Assembly: GCA_016618085.1 (NCBI GenBank)
Contig: JABLTG010000019.1
Coordinates: 62,001-126,000, forward strand
DNA length: 64,000 bases
Origin: Neovahlkampfia damariscottae
Lineage: Eukaryota > Heterolobosea > Selenaionea > Neovahlkampfiida > Neovahlkampfiidae
Direction: 5' to 3'
Shown here one piece after another: positions 31,743 through 43,700 of this stretch. Each line of letters opens with the position of its first letter. Positions within the stretch are counted from its first letter, which is position 1. The notes under the pieces are model-generated. The model was not told the origin of the DNA and searched no databases. It saw only the letters and a list, made by a program, of their open reading frames with translations. A program made the translations under genes and the position numbers.

Positions 31743-32758
31743 ATGTTAAAAAGAGTCATTCGTAAAGAACAATTGAATTTGATAAAGAACCAAAAAAATT
31801 TTTATGCAAAAAAGAAAAAAAGAGTTTCAACAAGTAGATTCGTACCTATGGATGAAATTGGAAAAGACGTTCAAAATGAATATTTAAAAAGTTATCCAAA
31901 AGAACATCTTCCACAACCTACAATTTATGATGGACCTGAAATTTTAAAAGTTTCTTATATTTTAGACAGAAATCCAATTTGTACTCATTCTGAACATCCT
32001 TTGGAAGTCGAAATGGGAAATGAACAACAAAAAGAAAAAAGTTATTATTCAAGAAATAAATATCATCATTTTGAAGATTATTTCGAAGCTTGGAAATCAG
32101 AAAAAGATAAACTTGAAAAAGTAAAAAAAAAAAAAAACAAAATTTTAAAACTTTAAAGAAACTTAATAAAAAAAAAAAGAAAAATCAAGACTTTTCTGGT
32201 GAATTTGCTTCTATTAAAGTACCTGATCCAAAATATTCAGAAAAAGAAAAAGTTGAAATTTTCAGATTATTAGGTAAAAAAGAAGGTTCAAAAACAGCTA
32301 CTGAACTTTTAAAAAAATTTAATCCAATGCCAAGATATACATTAGATGATTTAGAAGATAATAGACATAGTTTAAATCGAAAATTAATGAATAACTTATA
32401 TCTCATTGTAAAAGATAAAGTTTCAAAAAAATGGAAATTTCCAGAAACTATTAGAAAAAATCCAGAAACATTAAGATTGGCAATTGAAAACAAATTATTA
32501 CATGATTTTAATGAAAAAGTATATGGTAAATTTCTTGCTCATCATCCATTATGCCACTTAGAACTTTCAAAAGATGAAAAAGTTTTCTTCTATCATTCCA
32601 TTTATATTCAAGGAAAAATTACTTCTGAAGATGTCAAAAAGAATTATTTGGATTATCAATGGATTACAAGACAAGAAATTTTTGATTATGAATTTGAATA
32701 TGAAAATGGAAAACAGATGTTTTTTGATATTTTAGACGACGGATTTGAACTTTTTTAA
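31743..32758 (+). CDS. MRPL46: mitochondrial large ribosomal subunit protein mL46
   Basis: Exons 31743-32120 and 32159-32758 (intron 38 nt) give 325 residues. A strongly basic N-terminus serves as mitochondrial leader. The C-terminal half has the mL46/Nudix-like pattern: SLNRKLMNNLYLIVKDKVSKKWKFPE, ETLRLAIENKLLHDF, and a strand pair FFYHSIYIQGKITSEDVKKNYLDYQWITRQEIFDY. In the family this Nudix fold is catalytically inactive and serves the 39S subunit near the central protuberance. The Nudix box Glu residues are not conserved, consistent with that. ATTGG lies upstream of the ATG. It ends four bases before the stop of GCLM. Confidence 0.82.
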
Positions 32759-32762
32759 ATAA

Positions 32763-33596
32763 TTAATTTTTAATTTTTAAAATATATCCACGATTTCTAA
32801 TAAGTGTTTGACAAACAATAGCAGTTGAATATCGAACAAACCATTCACAATTTTGAAAAGATTCGAATTTCTTTTGAAATGTTGTTTGTAATTCTTTGGT
32901 AATGGAAACGTCTTTTTCGGGACCTGCAATCATTCTAATTTCATTAGATTCACATAATTCAACTAATTTTTCATCTAAAGATTCATTTTTCTGTTTTTAT
33001 TTAAAAAAAAAAAAAAGATTACCCTAAACGAGATTTGAACTCCGAACGGTTTAATTTTGCAAAATTGTAATAATTCTTTTAATTCTTCAAATTGAAAATT
33101 AGAAATTCCAATTTTTGAAACTTGACCTTCTTCTCTTAATTTTTCAAATTCCTAAAAGTTTTTTAATTTTTTTTTTTTTTCATCTTTTACTTGCCAAATT
33201 TCTTTCCATTTTTTATTTTTTGTTGAGATATTTAAGAAACATTCACAAATACATTTGATTTTTAAACCTTCATGAACTTTTGAAACAGCTTCTCTTAAAT
33301 GTTCACAAGTTGCATTTTCATCAAGAAAAAGAATAGTTTGAACACAAAAGCATTTATGACATTTTCTAATAGCATTCATTTTTGAAAGTACTCTAATTTT
33401 TTAAACTATTTTTTTTTCTACTGATCTTCTTCCACTATTCCTTCCCAGTTATTTAAATCTAGAGTCTCTTGAATAGAATGTTGGAACTAATCAAGTAGTT
33501 AGAAGGATTTATCAACTAAATTACTTCATCTTGAATATTTTTTTGTGGTTCTAAATATCTGAGTAAATTTCCAGTGTAAATGATTTCACAGCTCAT
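32763..33596 (-). CDS. GCLM: glutamate-cysteine ligase modifier subunit
   Basis: Five exons (33596-33525, 33486-33422, 33392-33191, 33151-33023, 32990-32763; introns 38, 29, 39, 32 nt) give 231 residues. The first exon IIYTGNLLRYLEP matches the TGNLL start of human GCLM, followed by IQETL, then AKR-barrel blocks (TILFLDENATCEHLREAVSKV, QVSKIGISNFQFEELKELL, IKPFGVQISF) and the end FVRYSTAIVCQTLIRNRGYILK. GCLM belongs to the aldo-keto reductase fold but is non-catalytic; it lowers the Km of the catalytic subunit GCLC for glutamate in glutathione synthesis. The protein is shorter than the human one (274). Starting only at the internal Met at 33379 would lose the conserved N-terminus. Confidence 0.85.
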
Positions 33597-33745
33597 AAAA
33601 AAAAAATTTGTTGGTAGATGAAATTCTTAGTTTTGATTTGTTAATTTTTTTAAAATCAAAAAAATCATTTTTTGATCTTTAAATTAAATAAATTTTAGTT
33701 GTTTTTTTTTAAAAGAAATGATGCAATTTTATTGGCGAATTAGAA

Positions 33746-33982
33746 ATGGTTTTTCAAAATTATGTAACTGCACATGTTGTGAATAATTTTTAACTTTTTT
33801 AGAATAACTGGAGAAATCATCCAAAAATTAATGCTCTCACAAGCCTTAAAGACTTAAAATATGTATGGCCAGGTTTTGGTTGGGGTTTGGCTGCAATTGG
33901 AATTTATATCACTTGCGAACAACTTGGAATCATAAAAAAGAAATCTCATGGAAAACATGATCATCATGACTCACATCATTAA
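33746..33982 (+). CDS. NDUFB3: complex I subunit NDUFB3-like (B12)
   Basis: Exons 33746-33763 and 33803-33982 (intron 39 nt; shorter alternatives of 27 or 24 nt also keep frame) give 65 residues. NNWRNHPKINALTSLKDLKYVWPGFGWGLAAIGIYITCEQLG matches the plant/fungal B12 pattern (EWRKHP-L...PG-GIG-AAF-VYL-GEQ), with one membrane helix and a His-rich tail (KHDHHDSHH) as in many B12 proteins. It is an accessory subunit in the membrane arm of respiratory complex I. ATTGG is about 10 nt upstream of the ATG. The first exon encodes only six residues. Confidence 0.75.
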
Positions 33983-34190
33983 GGTATTTTTTTTATTTTT
34001 CTTAAATTTTTAAAAGGAAATAAAATTTAATTTTGACTGAAAATTACATGTTTTGAAGACTTTGTCAGTGTGCTAAACCATTGAAAATCAATTTTTTTTT
34101 ATTTTTTTTCAACTTTTTGACGGAAAAATAGTTCTTTGAAAACTGGAATTTTTTTGAAGATAAATCAAACCAATAAACGCAATTTAGAAA

Positions 34191-35104
34191 ATGGAAGAAA
34201 AAAAAATAATGACAAGAAGAATGAACAAAGTATTTGAATTAAAGAATATATATATCTCTGAATCATTTAAAGAAGATGAAAGACATGAATTATACCAGAA
34301 AGCGATCAACTTGGGTGCGAAAATATTTTTTATTTATTTTTCGAGGTTGTTTGATTTCAGATACATATTATGATGATTCTATTACTCATGTTGTATTAAA
34401 TCTAGTTCAAGAAAATGAATATAAAATGATAGAATCATTGTCTACTTCAACTTTTGTCGTAATTTTTAATTTATAAATTTTAGGTTTCAAAATGGATTGA
34501 AGATTGTCATAAAGTTGGTAAATGGATTCAAGAATCTCCTTATATAAACGAAACTGCTTCAAAATTTAAATTTACAAAAAACAAAAAAAAATCAAAAAGA
34601 GAAAGGAAACAAGTAATTGAATCAAGTAAGAAACCAGAAAAACCAAAGAATGTAAAAAGAATAAATGAAAATTTGAATCCAAATGTTCCAAAATCAACAA
34701 CAGAACCAAAGAAAAAATTAAAAACAGCAAAAAAACAAGAAATCAATTTAGAAACACCAAAAAAGAGAGGAAGACCAACAATTTCAAACACAAAAGAAAA
34801 GAATTCAAAAAAATGTAATGTTGAAGATGTTTTTGAATTAAATGAACAATCACCAACAAAAGTGAAAAAGAAATGTGTTCACCAAGAAATTGATTCAATA
34901 CAAGAAGAAGAAGAATTTAATTCAAAACAATTTGAAGAATTCTTCAAAAGAATATTTTCACAAAATGAAGATGATCAAATTTACATGAAAAATGAATTAG
35001 AATCACAAGTTGAAATATTAAATTCAATTCAACAATTATTATTCAAAGAAGAAGAAGAAGAAGATTTAATAATCAAATTAAACAAATCAATTAAACTTTT
35101 ATAA
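34191..35104 (+). CDS. BRCT-domain protein with AT-hook-like tail
   Basis: Exons 34191-34314, 34361-34455 and 34484-35104 (introns 46 and 28 nt) give 279 residues. The N-terminal 100 residues are a BRCT domain: NKVFELKNIYISESFKEDER, ITHVVLNLV, VSKWIEDCHKVGKWIQESPYI, with the conserved Trp in place. The rest is Lys-rich and disordered with an AT-hook-like KKRGRPT and an acidic C-terminal coil (FEEFFKRIFSQNEDDQ). A chromatin or DNA-damage role in the nucleus is inferred. The coding end overlaps the last 14 bases of the convergent bromodomain gene. Confidence 0.75.
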
Positions 35105-37741
35105 ATTGTTCATTTTCAATGGAGAATTGAATTGAATTTTGAATTGATACAATTTGAAATGATAAAAAATCATCTTCATCTTTCAATATTGAATAATAAA
35201 AACCATTTTCATCATCCCATTTCCAATTTAAATCTAACAGAAAATCAAATTGATTTGTAACATTTAATATCATTTCAGGTTCAGGATGTCGAAATAATAA
35301 TGCAGAACCTCTTGATTTTATAAAATCATATTCTTCAATTTTCATTTTTAAATTTTTTATAAAATCAAATTTCTTTTTTGTTAAATCAATTTTAAAATTT
35401 AAATTAACATTTTTCAAATCATTTTTTTTTGCAAATTCAAAAGAGATAAAATTCAAAGGATATTTAAAATATTTTGAATGTAAATCAAATTTCTTTAAAT
35501 TATAATATAAATTATTTTTTCGATATTTAAATTTATCTTCTTGTTTTAAATTATCAATTCTATTGAGATAAATTTTAAATTTAAATAATTTTTCAATTTT
35601 TGGTAAATTTAATTTAATTTCTTTTTTTTTAATAAAATTATTAGTTTGTAATGTCGATGTTGAATTTTCAATTTTCCAATTTTTCAATTTATTTTCCCAT
35701 TCAATTAAACCAGAATTAAAATTTTCATTTTCATCTAAAATAAGTTTAATTTTGTTTGTTTTATCAATTTTCATTTTCAAAGAAATTTGATTATATCCAT
35801 TATCCTTATTTTCAATAATTTTATTTTTTTTAATTTCTTCTAATTCTTCTTTAAGAAATATATTTTTAAAAAGATTTTCTTCTTCTTGTTCAATTTCCAT
35901 AACATCTTGATAATTTCCTTCAATAGAGAATTTAATTTCTCTATTAAATTTTTCTTCTTCTTCTTTTTTTAAACGTTCTTTTTCTAATTCAATTCTTAAA
36001 AGATGTTCTTTTTCTTCTTGTTCTTTCATTTGTTTTCTTTTTAATTCTTCTTCTTCTTTTTGTTTTTTCAATTCTTCAATTCTTTTCATTTCTTCAATTC
36101 TTTTCAATTCTTGATTTTTTTTAAATTCTTCTTCTTTTTTTAACTTAATTTCTTCTTGATTTTTAATTGCTTCTTGTTGTTTTTTTTGTAATTCTTCTTG
36201 TTTTTTTTTTATTAACATTTCTTGTTGTTTCTTTTTTTCTTCTTCTTCTTTGGCTAATTCTTCAGGTGATTTTTTCTTTTTTGCCATCATTTCTTCATGT
36301 AATTTTAATTCTCTAATTCGATCTTGTTTTAATTTTTCTCCTCTTAATCTTTTAATTCTTTCTTGTTCTTCTTTTTCTTTTTTTAATTTTTCTTCATTGG
36401 ATGATTGTTTTGATTGATTTAATTGGATTTCTTGTTCATTTGTTGTTGTTGGTGGTTTCACTGGTTCTTTGACTGTAATTTTAAATTCTCTAATTGGTTC
36501 TTTAACAATTTCCTCTTTAGGAGGTAAAACAACAACTTTTTGAACAGTTGCACTTGATGTTGTTTTTGGTTGTTTTACTGATTTTGGTGTTCTTTTTTTT
36601 ATTTTTGTTTTTGGTTGTGGTGTTTTTGTTGTTTTCTTTACAACTTTTGAGACATTTTCTTTTTTAATTTTGATAGAATCAAGACTCATATTATTGAAAT
36701 CTTCATCTTTCTCATCATCTTCACTTTCAATGTCATCACCTTCAAAAATTTCAATCAATTTTTCTTGTGGTGTTTTTGGAAAAACTACTGATTCATTCTT
36801 AACTTTCAATGATTTATTCTCTTCATCTTTGATCATTTTCTTTATTTTAGCTGCAAATTTTTTGAATTCTTCATTAATTTTAATGGTATCAGATAAACAA
36901 TTGAAAATATGATTTAAATCAAATTTAAGTGAGTTTAGACTTCGATAATAGTTTAAATCACATCTACTAATGATTGTCATAAAAAATATTGGATATGGAA
37001 ATTTTTTTCCATTTATAGCAGGTACCCCAATATAATGAAATTTCTTCAAAACATTGGAAATTTTTTTTTCAAAAGCTGGATCGATTTTTTTGTTTAATTT
37101 AACTTTGTTTTCTGTTAGAATATCCCAACATGATACATCAGATTCACTTCCATCTTCCCATGACGCTGTTATATTCTCCCAAATTTTTTCTGTATTAATT
37201 TTTTGTACGATACCTTTATATGGCTCTTTATCAAAGGTAACTCTTATTACATCTTTAACTTTTAAATTATTCATGATTTTTTTCGTTTCGTCAAATAATT
37301 CTTTTAAAATTAAAAAAAAAGGAAGTCCATCAAGCATAACAAAAAAACTGATATTCAAGCATTCATCAGGTTTGTCTTTCCTTTGAAGTTTGATTTTAGA
37401 GTAGAAAATACCAGCTTCTATTAATTTATATTCTAAATTTGCAACTTTACAATCAATGTATTGTTCTTTGGCTGGTTTTTCATTTTTATCAAAATATTGT
37501 AATAAATTTGGAAAATTATCTTTGATTTCTTGTTGATATTTTTTATAACCTTCTGGTATGAAATAACAATCATCGTCCAACTTGGATTTAAAATTTTTTT
37601 TTTTTTTCGAACCTGAAGTAGGTATTCTGTTGGATCGAATTTAGATTCCAAGTAAAGAATTTGTGGTGTTTGAGGTATTGATTCAGTTTCAATTTTTAGT
37701 TTTTTCTTTTGTTCTTCTTCTGCTTCAAATTTTCTCTTCAT
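35091..37741 (-). CDS. BRWD/PHIP-like bromodomain protein lacking WD40 repeats
   Basis: Exons 37741-37613 and 37580-35091 (intron 32 nt) give 872 residues. Residues 60-220 carry a Cramped-like domain (VTFDKEPYKGIVQKI, ASWEDGSESDVSCWDI) as found between WD40 and bromodomains of PHIP/BRWD. A bromodomain-like segment follows (FHYIGVPA...YPIFFMTIISRCDLNYYRSLNSLKFDLNHIFNCL), where FFMTII replaces the usual start of helix A and the acetyl-lysine Asn is not obvious. A long charged coiled coil (KKEEE/RIEEMKRIEELK) fills residues 400-600, and an unrecognised C-terminal domain ends the protein. Chromatin binding is inferred. ATTGG is a few bases upstream of the ATG. Confidence 0.65.
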
Positions 37742-37793
37742 TTTTTGACCAATGAAAAAGATCAGTAACTTTGAAAAAGGAAAATAAAATTTT

Positions 37794-40700
37794 TTATTTT
37801 TTTGTTATGATTGAAGCAAAATCTTCATCTTCATCATTAAAATCATCTTCCACACTAAAACTGTTGAATTCCATTTCTACTTTTTTAGGTTCTGTTCTCT
37901 TATAAGTTTTTTTTTCTTCAGGAGGAACAGTTTCTATTGTTTCAGTTTTTTTTTCTTCTTCTTCTTTTGAAGTTTCAATTTTCTCTTCAACTGGTGGCAC
38001 TTGTGGTTTGATATCTTCAGTCGGTTCGAGACCCAAATCCATCATGATTTCTGATAATTCTTGTTTTTCTCTTTCAATTGTTTTTCTGTAAACAGGAGCA
38101 GGTTTATTTGAGATTTCTTCTGTTTTTGGTGTTGATTTGATTTCTTCATTTGTTGTTGGAGTTGGTGGAATAATTTCAACTGCAAGTTCTTTATCAGAAG
38201 TTGATTTGTCAAATTCAATAATATCAGTTCTCTCCAATGACTTTCTTGAAGCATTTTTGAGTCTTGATAAATCTTTGGTACCAACTTTTTTGACAGTTCC
38301 AATTGCATGCACACTTTTCTTTTTCTCTAATTCTTTTCCAGATGTTTTTTCATTTCTGAATGATTTTTTGACACTTGATAAGAGTTTTGCTGTACTATTT
38401 CCCTTTTCAAGTTTTTGAACTCTAGCATCTTCTTTTGCAATTTCAGCTTGAAGATCTGCCAAATTCATTCCACCTCCACGTGTACTTCCTGATTTAGAAT
38501 TTGAACTATTATGTGAAGAACCATTTGGATCACTTGAGCTATTTCTTCCACTTGATAATTGAGATTTTCTTTTTTCTTCTTGAATTGATTTTCTGTATTG
38601 AGATTTTCTCTTTTTTAATTCAACTTTTTCGAAATCTTTGCTCATACTTCCATGTTTTGATTTGAATTTCTTAAGTTTCATTGCATATTCAGGATCATCT
38701 TTTTGAAGTTGTTTAATATAAGCTTCGACTTCTTTATCCTCTTCTGATTTCTTTGAAAATTTCTTCACAATTTTAGATGAAGTTTTTTGTCCTTTTCTTC
38801 TTATCAAGAAAATCTTTCTTCCAATTCTTTGCCATGATAATAAATCATAGAAAATATCATTCATGGTTGAGAAATTCTCTTCAGGTGTTTCTGAATCGGT
38901 GAAAAAGTTCATTGGTTTATAATCATAATCAACATCCCATGGGACATCTTTGACTTGAAACATTTCATCATTTGGATCCTTTTCATGTAAAGCAATCAAT
39001 AATTTTCTTGTTTCTTCATCATGTTCTTGATTTCTAATTAATTTTCTTAATCTCATTTTTGCTTTCTTTTTATCATTTTTTCTTCTTGTATTTGCATCCC
39101 ATAAAATCATACTCACAACAATACAAGTACTTCCAATAATGACAAAGAATGCTAAATACTCTGCAAGACCTTTGGTTCCTTCTGGAAATTGATCAACAAA
39201 AAATAAAAATCCAAAGAACAAAGTAGTCATTGTAACAATGATAACAAAATAATCCATCACATTATGAAATTTTCTTTTAAATGGAACAAAGTTTGTATGT
39301 AATAAAAATCCCATGAATAACAAAAATATACCTGAAACAATGACCAACATTTCATCCAAGAAAATGTAAAGAATTGATAAAATGGTTTTTCTTAATGTAA
39401 TAACAGCTTCCCAAAAGAATAACTTGTTTCTAAATCTAGATAACATGAATTTGTTTCTTTCTCTAAAATTTGTTTGTTTTGACCATTCTGAATATTTGAA
39501 AAAGACCAAAATGAAATATGCAGCACTTCCACCACCAAACACTAAATACCATAATATAGTCATTGGCATCATGGTAAACCAAGTGGCATCTTGATAACAA
39601 CGAATATCAGGTGAACTATTTAATGTGTAAGTACCATCAGGTTGTTGAGTGCAAACAAATACTTCTGAAGCTGTTGTCATAATAAAAATGAATGTGAAAC
39701 TCAAAAATGCAAAAAATGCGTTGATGATACGATTCAAAATTTTAACTAATTCTCTCCCTGAAGATTTGGAAGTGAAAAACCAAATAAAAAAGTTAACAAT
39801 CATTCCAAAAATATTTTTGATCATTCTAATTAATTTTGCAATGAATGCCTTGGATTTCTTTTTTTGTTTCTTTTCTTCTTCATCTAAATCATCATCGTCA
39901 TCTGAAACGAATCCACTTGTGACAGGTTTGACAAATTTAATTTGAATTTTTACTAATGTAAATAATTTGATAACAACTGTAGCAAAAATTGATCTGATAA
40001 TTAAAATACAGTATAATGTTCCAAAACTTGCTAAAAAGTAAATTGGCATCAACATTTGTAACACCCATAATGAAACATATGTCATATTTGGAAAAATACA
40101 ATTTGGACTGAGAAAATCAGTGTTGAAATTTGAAACTGATGATGCTGTTAATGTACCTCCAATCAATGATGGCCATTGGATATCAAATCTTGCAAACATT
40201 GACAAAACTTGCCAAAATGAGAAAGCAATAGCAATAGATGCTAAATGATGAACTTTTGCGGATGATAAAGCAAAGAAAAGTCCAGTAACTAATGCCAATA
40301 AACCAGCAATTCCAAACAAACGAAGCCAAATTAACCATGGTTCACCGCATGGACCACATTGATTTCTAAATTTATACCAATTATCTTCACATTGACCACA
40401 ACGAATTCCTCTGTAACCTGTTGTACAATTTTCAGGGGCAAAGCCACCACATGATTTTTTTGGAATACATGAATAAAAGTTATTGAAATTTGTCTTAAAG
40501 TTATAGAATCCAGGTAAAGCCAATGGTTCTGTTGTGTTAAAATTGCAAAAAGCCCCAGAAGGACAAGATATACATTTTTCGTTCGCACCAGCATGTTGAT
40601 CATAATTTGGATTGACGTAAAAATTTTCATCACACAAACAATCAGTATGTGAAGTTGATCCAATTGAAATTCCAGTTGTATTACCAGGACATTTTTCACA

Positions 40701-43700
40701 AAAAGTTGCTCCAGCAAATGGATTGAAAGTTCCATTTTCACATTTCAAACATTCATATAATCCTCTTGTTGGTTTATAAGCACCTGGAGGACAAAGTTCA
40801 CATGGTTGTTTGTAATTTGTTGCAGTGTATCCAGCATCACATGTTAAATAAGTGAATAGAGTTGTAGAATTCACCGGATGCCAATCAATCTTATTATAAC
40901 TCATTGAGAATACTACTTCTCCAGGTGGATGCTGTTGTACATCACAAATGAGTGAATTATCATCTATTCTTTCACATGTTTTCTCGCAAAGAATATTTCC
41001 AAATTTACAATAAATAAATGGAGCTGAAGTTCTTGTTGGAATAATTCCATTTCCAAAAATAGTTATTTGTAATCCACCAAAAGAAGGAGAAGAAGTTGGA
41101 ATTGTACTTGTCAAAGTAGGTGCTTCAAAGAATTCGATTGTAAATCCATTAGTATTGATTTCTCCTTGTTGATTCTTCATTGTAATGTATAATGAACTTC
41201 TATTTTTTGTGAGAGATTCAGGAATTGGACATAAAATACTAGAACTATTTCCTTCTGAAACAGTAATTGGAGGTGAATAATATAATTCCAATCCTGATTT
41301 TGCATTGAATGAATTTGAATAAATTGAACAATTCTTTCCCAATGGTAAATTTAAACCAAAAAATGTAACATTCAAATCTCTTCTAAGACTGAATGTTGGA
41401 TTAATTCCTGTCAAAAGTGGTTGTGGAAATGAGTTTTCATAAGTGAAAGGCAAATATTGATAATCATGTCCATTATTGAATGTTAATCCAAGTGATAAAG
41501 TGAATGGATAATTAATTTGATATTTGATGTTGAGTTTTTCAGTTTTTGGTGATGTGAATGATATTTCAGTTGATGATTTGATTTTAATATTAGCAATTGA
41601 AGTGATATCATAAACACCTTCTGAATTTTTCAAAATCAATTTCACTTCATTCATACTTGCAGAAACATTGAATCCAGTTCCTTTGATTGTACCTGATAAA
41701 TCTCTGGTTGATAAGAAATTAACTAAATTTTGAATTTCCGGTGTTTTATCTGGTGACACACTTTCAAGAGTGTAAGGTGAAAGTAAATTTTGATAATTTG
41801 TAATGTAATCATAATTTACACCACCATTGAATGATACATCAACTTGAACAGATTTGGCATTTGAAGTTGGGATTATTGCAGTCACTTGAGAATCAGAAAT
41901 AGTTCCTGGTACAACAACTACCGTATTTTCAACTGCGAACAAAACATTATTGATCAAAGTGAATCTAAATAAAGCAGAAGTGAATGATTTGAAATTTCCA
42001 TTGATCACCATTGGATTTGAACTATTTTGAATCATAATGTTCTTTGGATCTATAGATGTAATGTTTGTTTCTTTGAAGTCAAAAACTGTGATTTGATTTT
42101 GAGCATAAAGATACATATCATTCCAGTTGTTATTATCATCAAGGAGTCCAAGTTTCACAGTATACAATCCTGATACTGTTGGATGTGAAAGTAAACTACA
42201 TGAGTCAAAGTTTGTGCAATTTAATTCAACAAAATATGTTGAATTATAATATAAACGAGATCCAAGTGTATTTTTTGTGTTATTGTAATGAATTAATTCC
42301 TTTTGAAGTCCTGTAATTTTGATTCCCTGAGATTTAACTCCCAAAACTAAAAGGGATGGAGAAACTGCAAAATTTGCACTTCTAGATATTGTTACAGAAA
42401 CCTTTGAAGTTGTATAATAATCACCATTATTGAATGAAACTTTAGTCATCAAAGTACGAGGGAATTGAACATCCAAATTATAAAATGGGTCTATTTTTGC
42501 ATAGATATGAGTTGAATTAATATAAACTCCTTTTGATACTTGGTTGACAAAATCATCAAAAAATGAAACTTGAATATCTGATGTATTCATGAAATTTAAA
42601 CCTACAATGTAAATTTCAGTGTTTGAAATGAATGACAAATCTGTTTTTGATGTTGATGAAATGGTAATATTGCTATCATCAAAAAATTGAAGTTTCTTTC
42701 CAAGAGATTGAAAATTCTTTTTATCAATGGAAGTGAATAACTCATAAGTTCCTACTTCAGAAACACTTGGAATTGAACAAATCAAAACTTCTGATGATTC
42801 AACAATACAACCTTCAGAAAATTGAAGACTTCCTTTTACAACTTTAAAATTGATATCATTTCCAGGAAATTCAAAAGATGATGTTGCAAAACGTATTTTT
42901 GATGCTCTTCCTATTTTCATATAATTTGATGGTGAAACACTGTATATATTAAAAAATGGATATGCAGTGAAGTAAGGAATAATATTGAGAGCATAAGTTC
43001 CATCTAATCTTAAATCAACCAAAAATTTTCGAGCACCATTCCAAGATGAAAATGAATTTTGAACGTTTGGAAAGATACAAGAAATCAATCCGGTTCCTGA
43101 ACATGACATTGAAATATAATTGTCACCAACATAAACACCAAAAGTGAAATTATATGAAGAATAATATGATGTTGGCATTTGATATCCACCAAAACTTGCT
43201 TGAAGAGGATAACCTCCTAGAGCTGATCCAGTTGATGAAAATAAAGCTGGACTTTCGATTGCTGCTGAAATAACTGCTGGCAAACCAGTCAATTCAATTT
43301 CACCAAGTTCTGAAACAAATATTAACTTCATGTTGTATTTCATTGTGCTACCAATAGCAGTTCCAAATGTTGTAAATGTACAAGCAAAGTGAGATGATTG
43401 ATTCAGATTTGCTTGATATTCATAAGATTTCAAATCAAATGTAACAGCAGATGTTTTGTATTCTGTACTTCCATCTAAAGTGAAATTACATTTGTAAGTG
43501 AATTTTTGATTCAAAGAGTTTTTTACATTAGAGATCAAACGAACAGGTTGGTATTTTCTTTCATGATATGAAATGATGAAAGGTTTCAAATGTTCAAGAG
43601 TCAAATTTCGATAATACGTGAAGTAATCAACAGAGAATCCTTGTGAATTGATTCCTGATGTTTTATGAGAAACATAAAATGTAAAATTCAAATGACTAGG

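Noticed and set aside
33021-33055. Sequence resembling a tRNA T arm (GTTCAAATC)
   Set aside because: It is the conserved KPFGVQISF coding segment of GCLM and does not fold as a tRNA.
34540-34791. Minus-strand hydrophobic frame
   Set aside because: Antisense of the Lys-rich tail of the BRCT protein; Phe-rich reading is an artefact of AAA/GAA codons.
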